A DNA stretch of 64,000 nucleotides from Andrena cerasifolii (taxonomy: Eukaryota; Arthropoda; Insecta; Hymenoptera; Andrenidae), in assembly GCF_050908995.1 (NCBI RefSeq), contig NC_135126.1, positions 4,030,001 to 4,094,000 of the forward strand, given 5' to 3'. Numbering within the stretch: position 1 is the first letter of the stretch; each line of letters begins with the position of its first letter. Below, piece by piece: positions 25,601-36,444 of this stretch. The notes under the pieces are model-generated. The model worked only from the letters and a program-made list of their open reading frames with translations. It was not told where the DNA came from and made no database searches. The position numbers were made by a program, and so were the translations under genes.

Positions 25601-28600
25601 GAGAATCGAGGATGCCTTCGAAGCTGAAATTCAGAATACCTCTTTTCGCTTCATGTTCTCCTGATACCTGGGCCAAAATCTGGCAAAAATTTTCAGAATG
25701 CACAAAATTGGGCTTCGTAACAGGAGAACATGATGTCGAAAGAGGTGGCACTAAGTAACGTCTTCGGAGAGAGAATCGAGGATGCCTTCGACGCTGAAAT
25801 TCAGAATACCTCTTTTCGCTTCATGTTCTCCTGATACATGGGCCAAAATCTGGCAAGAATTTTCAGAATGCACAAAATTGGGCTCCGTAACAGGAGAACA
25901 TGATGTCGAAAGAGGTGGCACTAAGTAACGTCTTCGGAGAGAGAATCGAGGATGCCTTCGAAGCTGAAATTCAGAATACCTCTTTTCGCTTCATGTTCTC
26001 CTGATACATGGGCCAAAATCTGGCAAAAATTTTCAGAATGCACAAAATTGGGCTTCGTAACAGGAGAACATGATGTCGAAAGAGGTGGCACTAAGTAACG
26101 TCTTCGGAGAGAGAATCGAGGATGCCTTCGACGCTGAAATTCAGAATACCTCTTTTCGCTTCATGTTCTCCTGATACATGGGCCAAAATCTGGCAAGAAT
26201 TTTCAGAATGCACAAAATTGGGCTCCGTAACAGGAGAACATGATGTCGAAAGAGGTGGCACTAAGTAACGTCTTCGGAGAGAGAATCGAGGATGCCTTCG
26301 AAGCTGAAATTCAGAATACCTCTCTTCGCTTCATGTTCTCCTGATACCTGGGCCAAAATCTGGCAAAAATTTTCAGAATGCACAAAATTGGGCTTCGTAA
26401 CAGGAGAACATGATGTCGAAAGAGGTGGCACTAAGTAACGTCTTCGGAGAGAGAATCGAGGATGCCTTCGAAGCTGAAATTCAGAATACCTCTTTTCGCT
26501 GCATGTTCTCCTGATACATGGGCCAAAATCTGGCAAAAATTTTCAGAATGCACAAAATTGGGCTTCGTAACAGGAGAACATGCCGTCGAAAGAGGTGGCA
26601 CTAAGTAACGTCTTCGGAGAGAGAATCGAGGATGCCTTCGAAGCTGAAATTCAGAATACCTCTTTTCGCTTCATGTTCTCCTGATACCTGGGCCAAAATC
26701 TGGCAAAAATTTTCAGAATGCACAAAATTGGGCTTCGTAACAGGAGAACATGATGTCGAAAGAGGTGGCACTAAGTAACGTCTTCGGAGAGAGAATCGAG
26801 GATGCCTTCGAAGCTGAAATTCAGAATACCTCTTTTCGCTTCATGTTCTCCTGATACCTGGGCCAAAATCTGGCAAAAATTTTCAGAATGCACAAAATTG
26901 GGCTTCGTAACAGGAGAACATGATGTCGAAAGAGGTGGCACTAAGTAACGTCTTCGGAGAGAGAATCGAGGATGCCTTCGAAGCTGAAATTCAGAATACC
27001 TCTTTTCGCTGCATGTTCTCCTGATACATGGGCCAAAATCTGGCAAAAATTTTCAGAATGCACAAAATTGGGCTTCGTAACAGGAGAACATGATGTCGAA
27101 AGAGGTGGCACTAAGTAACGTCTTCGGAGAGAGAATCGAGGATGCCTTCGACGCTGAAATTCAGAATACCTCTTTTCGCTTCATGTTCTCCTGATACATG
27201 GGCCAAAATCTGGCAAGAATTTTCAGAATGCACAAAATTGGGCTCCGTAACAGGAGAACATGATGTCGAAAGAGGTGGCACTAAGTAACGTCTTCGGAGA
27301 GAGAATCGAGGATGCCTTCGAAGCTGAAATTCAGAATACCTCTCTTCGCTTCATGTTCTCCTGATACCTGGGCCAAAATCTGGCAAAAATTTTCAGAATG
27401 CACAAAATTGGGCTTCGTAACAGGAGAACATGATGTCGAAAGAGGTGGCACTAAGTAACGTCTTCGGAGAGAGAATCGAGGATGCCTTCGAAGCTGAAAT
27501 TCAGAATACCTCTTTTCGCTGCATGTTCTCCTGATACATGGGCCAAAATCTGGCAAAAATTTTCAGAATGCACAAAATTGGGCTTCGTAACAGGAGAACA
27601 TGCCGTCGAAAGAGGTGGCACTAAGTAACGTCTTCGGAGAGAGAATCGAGGATGCCTTCGAAGCTGAAATTCAGAATACCTCTTTTCGCTTCATGTTCTC
27701 CTGATACCTGGGCCAAAATCTGGCAAAAATTTTCAGAATGCACAAAATTGGGCTTCGTAACAGGAGAACATGATGTCGAAAGAGGTGGCACTAAGTAACG
27801 TCTTCGGAGAGAGAATCGAGGATGCCTTCGACGCTGAAATTCAGAATACCTCTTTTCGCTTCATGTTCTCCTGATACATGGGCCAAAATCTGGCAAGAAT
27901 TTTCAGAATGCACAAAATTGGGCTCCGTAACAGGAGAACATGATGTCGAAAGAGGTGGCACTAAGTAACGTCTTCGGAGAGAGAATCGAGGATGCCTTCG
28001 AAGCTGAAATTCAGAATACCTCTTTTCGCTTCATGTTCTCCTGATACATGGGCCAAAATCTGGCAAAAATTTTCAGAATGCACAAAATTGGGCTTCGTAA
28101 CAGGAGAACATGATGTCGAAAGAGGTGGCACTAAGTAACGTCTTCGGAGAGAGAATCGAGGATGCCTTCGACGCTGAAATTCAGAATACCTCTTTTCGCT
28201 TCATGTTCTCCTGATACATGGGCCAAAATCTGGCAAGAATTTTCAGAATGCACAAAATTGGGCTCCGTAACAGGAGAACATGATGTCGAAAGAGGTGGCA
28301 CTAAGTAACGTCTTCGGAGAGAGAATCGAGGATGCCTTCGAAGCTGAAATTCAGAATACCTCTCTTCGCTTCATGTTCTCCTGATACCTGGGCCAAAATC
28401 TGGCAAAAATTTTCAGAATGCACAAAATTGGGCTTCGTAACAGGAGAACATGATGTCGAAAGAGGTGGCACTAAGTAACGTCTTCGGAGAGAGAATCGAG
28501 GATGCCTTCGAAGCTGAAATTCAGAATACCTCTTTTCGCTGCATGTTCTCCTGATACATGGGCCAAAATCTGGCAAAAATTTTCAGAATGCACAAAATTG

Positions 28601-29450
28601 GGCTTCGTAACAGGAGAACATGCCGTCGAAAGAGGTGGCACTAAGTAACGTCTTCGGAGAGAGAATCGAGGATGCCTTCGAAGCTGAAATTCAGAATACC
28701 TCTTTTCGCTTCATGTTCTCCTGATACCTGGGCCAAAATCTGGCAAAAATTTTCAGAATGCACAAAATTGGGCTTCGTAACAGGAGAACATGATGTCGAA
28801 AGAGGTGGCACTAAGTAACGTCTTCGGAGAGAGAATCGAGGATGCCTTCGAAGCTGAAATTCAGAATACCTCTTTTCGCTTCATGTTCTCCTGATACATG
28901 GGCCAAAATCTGGCAAAAATTTTCAGAATGCACAAAATTGGGCTTTGTAACAGGAGAACATGATGTCGAAAGAGGTGGCACTAAGTAACGTCTTCGGAGA
29001 GAGAATCGAGAATGCCTTCGACACTGAAATTCAGAATACCTCTCTTCGCTTCATGTTCTCCTGATACATGGGCCAAAATCTGGCAAAAATTTTCAGAATG
29101 CACAAAATTGGGCTTTGTAACAGGAGAACATGATGTCGAAAGAGGTGGCACTAAGTTACGTCTTCGGAGAGAGAATCGAGGATACCTTCGACGCTGAAAT
29201 TCAGAATACCTCTCTTCGCTTCATGTTCTCCTGATACATGGGCCAATATCTGGCAAAAATTTTCAGAATGCACAAAATTGGGCTTTGTAACAGGAGAACA
29301 TGATGTCGAAAGAGGTGGCACTAAGTAATGTCTTCGGAGAGAGAATCGAGGATGCCTTCGAAGCTGAAATTCAGAATACCTCTCTTCGCTTCATGTTCTC
29401 CTGATACCTGGGCCAAAATCTGGCGAAAATTTTCAGATATCTCTAAAATC
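22674..29450 (+). repeat. 170-bp satellite array, 40 monomers with higher-order structure
   Basis: The anchor GATGCCTTCGA recurs every 170 bp from 22721 to 29351, giving 40 monomers with almost no indels. Diagnostic variants (GACGCTG versus GAAGCTG, CTCCG versus CTTCG, TCTCTT versus TCTTTT, CTGCATG, TGCCGTCG) recur in a fixed order. They define mainly six-monomer units of 1,020 bp (for example starting at 25611, 26631 and 27651) and one nine-monomer unit starting at 24081. Each monomer carries 26-nt imperfect inverted arms. The last three monomers are more diverged, as is typical of array edges. Identical 91-codon minus-strand frames recurring in the array are by-products of the repeat. Confidence 0.95.
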
Positions 29451-32400
29451 AGGCTTCGTAACAGGATAACATGACGTGGAAAGAGGTAGCGCAAAGTAAT
29501 GTCTCTGAAGAGAAGTAGAAGCCTTGAACGAAAGTCGATAGAGTTTGAGAGTAGGGAATGGCATATTTAAAGTAGTGCTTTAATGCGAAGATTTTTAAAA
29601 CCACTCTGCGTGGAAGGATCTTTTTAGGTGTTCTTTTTAGCATGTCTTTTATATGTGATTTGGAATAGGAAGGAGTAAGTAGTGTTCGTTAAATAAAAAA
29701 ACTCTTTTACCACTTAGCTCCAATTTATTCAAATAAGTGAAATGCAATACAATGAAATGTTACAAGTATAACTGGGTAATTCGGCTGAAGCAGTATCTTG
29801 TGCAAATTTCATATCAATGAACACAGTCGAAAATGCAGCCGGTTTAACGTCTTTTATGTAAAAATTCCTTACCTGTAAAGCAGAAATATACACGATTAAT
29901 AATCGCTCTAGTTACAGTATGTAAGATTAGTTACATCGCATCGGCACACTCTAAACTCTAAACATGTCACACATATACAAGCACGAACACACGCACAGCA
30001 TTTTAACAGATCTCAGAGTAGGTAGTTGCTGAATTGGCCGCTGCTCGTGTCGCACCCAACGTACCGACTGATTCTAAAATAAGATTACAGTGCTACGAGT
30101 GGTAGGAATTAATATTAAATCTTACCGGAAACATATAAAATCTAAAACGACTAATTTCAATCAACATGTTGCACAATAAAATTATTCCCTTTACTAATAT
30201 ATTTTCATACTTGACAAAATGTTGTAACGTTTCTCCCATTTTCAATAATAGACAAGTCATGTTACTAAAAATATTTTTCTTCTTACAGGTTTTAACTTCG
30301 GAATAATTCGACGGAATGATGGAAACCTTGATAGTAATCACAAGAAAATAGTGACTTTATATACCTTATACTTTATTGTAACACTGTAAAGACCTGTTAT
30401 GCAAATATATTGAAAGAAACTTGAAACAAACTGTATTATTATTCAGAAATACCTTTTACATATTCCTATCCAAATTTCAAATATCTATGGTATTTCCTTA
30501 AGAATACCATAGATTTCCTTTGTTAATAAGTCGATATTGAAGAAAATTTTGCAACTAGTGCCCATGGAATACTATTCAGAAATTACAAGCTTCGAGTCTT
30601 TCAAATGCATCACATTAACCGAGAACTATTTAAAGGCCCATGAAAGGCGTAGCTCTTGTTTGCTACTTGAAGGCGATGCCTTCGAAGCTGAAATTCAGAA
30701 TACCTCTTTTCGCTTCATGTTCTCCTGATACATGGGCCAAAATCTGGCAAAAATTTTCAGAATGCACAAAATTGGGCTTCGTAACAGGAGAACATGATGT
30801 CGAAAGAGGTGGCACTAAGTAACGTCTTCGGAGAGAGAATCGAGGATGCCTTCGAAGGTGAAATTCAGAATACCTCTTTTCGCTTCATGTTCTCCTGATA
30901 CCTGGGCCAAAATCTGGCAAAAATTTTCAGAATGCACAAAATTGGGCTTTGTAACAGGAGAACATGATGTCGAAAGAGGTGGCACTAAGTAACGTCTTCG
31001 GAGAGAGAATCGAGGATGCCTTCGAAGCTGAAATTCAGAATACCTCTCTTCGCTTCATGTTCTCCTGATACCTGGGCCAAAATCTGGCGAAAATTTTCAG
31101 ATATCTCTAAAATCAGGCTTCGTAACAGGATAACATGACGTGGAAAGAGGTAGCGCAAAGTAATGTCTCTGAAGAGAAGTAGAAGCCTTGAACGAAAGTC
31201 GATAGAGTTTGAGAGTAGGGAATGGCATATTTAAAGTAGTGCTTTAATGCGAAGATTTTTAAAACCACTCTGCGTGGAAGGATCTTTTTAGGTGTTCTTT
31301 TTAGCATGTCTTTTATATGTGATTTGGAATAGGAAGGAGTAAGTAGTGTTCGTTAAATAAAAAAACTCTTTTACCACTTAGCTCCAATTTATTCAAATAA
31401 GTGAAATGCAATACAATGAAATGTTACAAGTATAACTGGGTAATTCGGCTGAAGCAGTATCTTGTGCAAATTTCATATCAATGAACACAGTCGAAAATGC
31501 AGCCGGTTTAACGTCTTTTATGTAAAAATTCCTTACCTGTAAAGCAGAAATATACACGATTAATAATCGCTCTAGTTACAGTATGTAAGATTAGTTACAT
31601 CGCATCGGCACACTCTAAACTCTAAACATGTCACACATATACAAGCACGAACACACGCACAGCATTTTAACAGATCTCAGAGTAGGTAGTTGCTGAATTG
31701 GCCGCTGCTCGTGTCGCACCCAACGTACCGACTGATTCTAAAATAAGATTACAGTGCTACGAGTGGTAGGAATTAATATTAAATCTTACCGGAAACATAT
31801 AAAATCTAAAACGACTAATTTCAATCAACATGTTGCACAATAAAATTATTCCCTTTACTAATATATTTTCATACTTGACAAAATGTTGTAACGTTTCTCC
31901 CATTTTCAATAATAGACAAGTCATGTTACTAAAAATATTTTTCTTCTTACAGGTTTTAACTTCGGAATAATTCGACGGAATGATGGAAACCTTGATAGTA
32001 ATCACAAGAAAATAGTGACTTTATATACCTTATACTTTATTGTAACACTGTAAAGACCTGTTATGCAAATATATTGAAAGAAACTTGAAACAAACTGTAT
32101 TATTATTCAGAAATACCTTTTACATATTCCTATCCAAATTTCAAATATCTATGGTATTTCCTTAAGAATACCATAGATTTCCTTTGTTAATAAGTCGATA
32201 TTGAAGAAAATTTTGCAACTAGTGCCCATGGAATACTATTCAGAAATTACAAGCTTCGAGTCTTTCAAATGCATCACATTAACCGAGAACTATTTAAAGG
32301 CCCATGAAAGGCGTAGCTCTTGTTTGCTACTTGAAGGCGATGCCTTCGAAGCTGAAATTCAGAATACCTCTTTTCGCTTCATGTTCTCCTGATACATGGG

Positions 32401-35333
32401 CCAAAATCTGGCAAAAATTTTCAGAATGCACAAAATTGGGCTTCGTAACAGGAGAACATGATGTCGAAAGAGGTGGCACTAAGTAACGTCTTCGGAGAGA
32501 GAATCGAGGATGCCTTCGAAGGTGAAATTCAGAATACCTCTTTTCGCTTCATGTTCTCCTGATACCTGGGCCAAAATCTGGCAAAAATTTTCAGAATGCA
32601 CAAAATTGGGCTTTGTAACAGGAGAACATGATGTCGAAAGAGGTGGCACTAAGTAACGTCTTCGGAGAGAGAATCGAGGATGCCTTCGAAGCTGAAATTC
32701 AGAATACCTCTCTTCGCTTCATGTTCTCCTGATACCTGGGCCAAAATCTGGCGAAAATTTTCAGATATCTCTAAAATCAGGCTTCGTAACAGGATAACAT
32801 GACGTGGAAAGAGGTAGCGCAAAGTAATGTCTCTGAAGAGAAGTAGAAGCCTTGAACGAAAGTCGATAGAGTTTGAGAGTAGGGAATGGCATATTTAAAG
32901 TAGTGCTTTAATGCGAAGATTTTTAAAACCACTCTGCGTGGAAGGATCTTTTTAGGTGTTCTTTTTAGCATGTCTTTTATATGTGATTTGGAATAGGAAG
33001 GAGTAAGTAGTGTTCGTTAAATAAAAAAACTCTTTTACCACTTAGCTCCAATTTATTCAAATAAGTGAAATGCAATACAATGAAATGTTACAAGTATAAC
33101 TGGGTAATTCGGCTGAAGCAGTATCTTGTGCAAATTTCATATCAATGAACACAGTCGAAAATGCAGCCGGTTTAACGTCTTTTATGTAAAAATTCCTTAC
33201 CTGTAAAGCAGAAATATACACGATTAATAATCGCTCTAGTTACAGTATGTAAGATTAGTTACATCGCATCGGCACACTCTAAACTCTAAACATGTCACAC
33301 ATATACAAGCACGAACACACGCACAGCATTTTAACAGATCTCAGAGTAGGTAGTTGCTGAATTGGCCGCTGCTCGTGTCGCACCCAACGTACCGACTGAT
33401 TCTAAAATAAGATTACAGTGCTACGAGTGGTAGGAATTAATATTAAATCTTACCGGAAACATATAAAATCTAAAACGACTAATTTCAATCAACATGTTGC
33501 ACAATAAAATTATTCCCTTTACTAATATATTTTCATACTTGACAAAATGTTGTAACGTTTCTCCCATTTTCAATAATAGACAAGTCATGTTACTAAAAAT
33601 ATTTTTCTTCTTACAGGTTTTAACTTCGGAATAATTCGACGGAATGATGGAAACCTTGATAGTAATCACAAGAAAATAGTGACTTTATATACCTTATACT
33701 TTATTGTAACACTGTAAAGACCTGTTATGCAAATATATTGAAAGAAACTTGAAACAAACTGTATTATTATTCAGAAATACCTTTTACATATTCCTATCCA
33801 AATTTCAAATATCTATGGTATTTCCTTAAGAATACCATAGATTTCCTTTGTTAATAAGTCGATATTGAAGAAAATTTTGCAACTAGTGCCCATGGAATAC
33901 TATTCAGAAATTACAAGCTTCGAGTCTTTCAAATGCATCACATTAACCGAGAACTATTTAAAGGCCCATGAAAGGCGTAGCTCTTGTTTGCTACTTGAAG
34001 GCGATGCCTTCGAAGCTGAAATTCAGAATACCTCTTTTCGCTTCATGTTCTCCTGATACATGGGCCAAAATCTGGCAAAAATTTTCAGAATGCACAAAAT
34101 TGGGCTTCGTAACAGGAGAACATGATGTCGAAAGAGGTGGCACTAAGTAACGTCTTCGGAGAGAGAATCGAGGATGCCTTCGAAGGTGAAATTCAGAATA
34201 CCTCTTTTCGCTTCATGTTCTCCTGATACCTGGGCCAAAATCTGGCAAAAATTTTCAGAATGCACAAAATTGGGCTTTGTAACAGGAGAACATGATGTCG
34301 AAAGAGGTGGCACTAAGTAACGTCTTCGGAGAGAGAATCGAGGATGCCTTCGAAGCTGAAATTCAGAATACCTCTCTTCGCTTCATGTTCTCCTGATACC
34401 TGGGCCAAAATCTGGCGAAAATTTTCAGATATCTCTAAAATCAGGCTTCGTAACAGGATAACATGACGTGGAAAGAGGTAGCGCAAAGTAATGTCTCTGA
34501 AGAGAAGTAGAAGCCTTGAACGAAAGTCGATAGAGTTTGAGAGTAGGGAATGGCATATTTAAAGTAGTGCTTTAATGCGAAGATTTTTAAAACCACTCTG
34601 CGTGGAAGGATCTTTTTAGGTGTTCTTTTTAGCATGTCTTTTATATGTGATTTGGAATAGGAAGGAGTAAGTAGTGTTCGTTAAATAAAAAAACTCTTTT
34701 ACCACTTAGCTCCAATTTATTCAAATAAGTGAAATGCAATACAATGAAATGTTACAAGTATAACTGGGTAATTCGGCTGAAGCAGTATCTTGTGCAAATT
34801 TCATATCAATGAACACAGTCGAAAATGCAGCCGGTTTAACGTCTTTTATGTAAAAATTCCTTACCTGTAAAGCAGAAATATACACGATTAATAATCGCTC
34901 TAGTTACAGTATGTAAGATTAGTTACATCGCATCGGCACACTCTAAACTCTAAACATGTCACACATATACAAGCACGAACACACGCACAGCATTTTAACA
35001 GATCTCAGAGTAGGTAGTTGCTGAATTGGCCGCTGCTCGTGTCGCACCCAACGTACCGACTGATTCTAAAATAAGATTACAGTGCTACGAGTGGTAGGAA
35101 TTAATATTAAATCTTACCGGAAACATATAAAATCTAAAACGACTAATTTCAATCAACATGTTGCACAATAAAATTATTCCCTTTACTAATATATTTTCAT
35201 ACTTGACAAAATGTTGTAACGTTTCTCCCATTTTCAATAATAGACAAGTCATGTTACTAAAAATATTTTTCTTCTTACAGGTTTTAACTTCGGAATAATT
35301 CGACGGAATGATGGAAACCTTGATAGTAATCAC
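29430..35333 (+). repeat. 1,664-bp compound repeat, four copies (last truncated)
   Basis: Unique spacer sequence of about 1.24 kb alternates with about 2.5 satellite monomers. The period is exactly 1,664 bp: the block starting at 29449 recurs at 31113, 32777 and 34441. Copies look identical by eye, including the 12-bp palindrome ATCTATGGTATT/AATACCATAGAT. The fourth breaks off at about 35333, where spacer joins satellite directly. The spacer has no recognisable gene. Its few splice-like motifs (TTCTTCTTACAG) and short frames are unsupported. Confidence 0.92.
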
Positions 35334-35594
35334 ATGATGTCGAAAGAGGTGGCACTAAGTAACGTCTTCGGAGAGAGAATCGAGGATGCCTTCGAAGGTG
35401 AAATTCAGAATACCTCTTTTCGCTTCATGTTCTCCTGATACCTGGGCCAAAATCTGGCAAAAATTTTCAGAATGCACAAAATTGGGCTTTGTAACAGGAG
35501 AACATGATGTCGAAAGAGGTGGCACTAAGTAACGTCTTCGGAGAGAGAATCGAGGATGCCTTCGAAGCTGAAATTCAGAATACCTCTTTTCGTT

Positions 35595-36444
35595 TCATGT
35601 TCTCCTGATACCTGGGCTAAAATCTGGCGAAAATTTTCAGATATCTCTAAAATCAGGCTTCGTAACAGGATAACATGACGTGGAAAGAGGTGGCACAAAG
35701 TAACGTCTCCGGAGAGCAAATTAAAGAGCGAGAAGTGGCGCAGATGTTTCGAGACAGTGACTGTTTAACGAAGAGACGCAGAATTTTGGAGCGCCTTTTG
35801 AAAGGCCTGCGCCTCTTATTTGCAACTTTAAGGCGATGCCTTTGAAGCTGAAATAGCCACTAAACATTTGTTGTCATATAGCATATATTTAGGTTATATT
35901 TTCTGTCACTTCGAAGAGCCGACCGCATAATAATCACGCGTATCCAGTCTGCGCATTTTCACTAGCCCAATTCAATATTCAATACAATTTTGTATATATA
36001 ATGTTTGTTGATAACTGCTTTCTGCAGAGGACGTTTAATAAGTGTATTTCATGTTCTGTTTCGGTGCTTTGCTAATAAAAAAATGTCTAACCTAACAAAT
36101 TTCATTTTCTGGGGACATTCCCTCATCTATTTTCCCTTTTCACTTAGAATTCCTTACTGCTAACGTAGAATATTGTAGCATAAGCACATTTCAAGTAATT
36201 GAAATGTACAATGAATTTTCTACGTTTACAGTACCAGCCGACTTTCCGTTTAAATTTTTATAAGTATAACGGAACATCTGAGAATTTCTTTCCTTATTCA
36301 GAATAGAATACAGAAATAGCAAACATCTCCCTCTCGCGTTCACCGGGTAATCGTCGATCTATCGGTATTACCGTTTCTGTGCAGAAAAAAATGCTGTAAT
36401 ACCGACCTGCCGAATCGGCCAGGTCACGTGATGTGTCTACCCCC
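35595..36444 (-). repeat. Right terminal inverted repeat of the satellite element
   Basis: About 850 bp, inverted relative to 21838-22673. It is continuous with satellite monomers in the forward orientation on its left side. That makes this arm, rather than the left one, the natural origin of the array. Confidence 0.9.

Larger units (their letters stand above)
21838..36444. mobile_element. 14.6-kb TIR element filled with satellite DNA
   Basis: The left end starts GGGGGTAGACACGTCACGTG and the right end is its inverted match with one mismatch in the first 24 bases (CACGTGATGTGTCTACCCCC). TTAA precedes the left end (21834-21837) and GTAA follows the right end (36445-36448), suggesting a TTAA target duplication with one substitution. 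TTAA targeting occurs in piggyBac and in some Sola elements. The GGGGG terminus is not the usual piggyBac CCC, so I leave the superfamily open. Between the terminal repeats lie a 170-bp satellite array and a 1,664-bp compound repeat array, with no transposase-like frame. It must therefore be non-autonomous. Confidence 0.8.

Noticed and set aside
24731..28576. Six identical 91-codon minus-strand frames as a multigene family
   Set aside because: They are exact multiples of 510 bp apart and simply read through three 170-bp satellite monomers that lack a stop in that frame. No start context, splice sites or protein features support expression.
22674..29450. CRISPR array
   Set aside because: Repeats are 170 bp, contiguous and without unique spacers, in an animal genome context.
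29449..35333. Repeated 64- and 82-codon minus-strand frames and 60-63-codon plus-strand frames in the 1,664-bp units as genes
   Set aside because: Compositionally AT-driven and recurring only because the unit is tandemly copied. No domain or splice structure.
21838..36444. Polinton/Maverick element (similar size and long inverted repeats)
   Set aside because: Polintons start with AG, make 6-bp duplications and encode polymerase, integrase and capsid genes. None is present and the flanks fit TTAA better.
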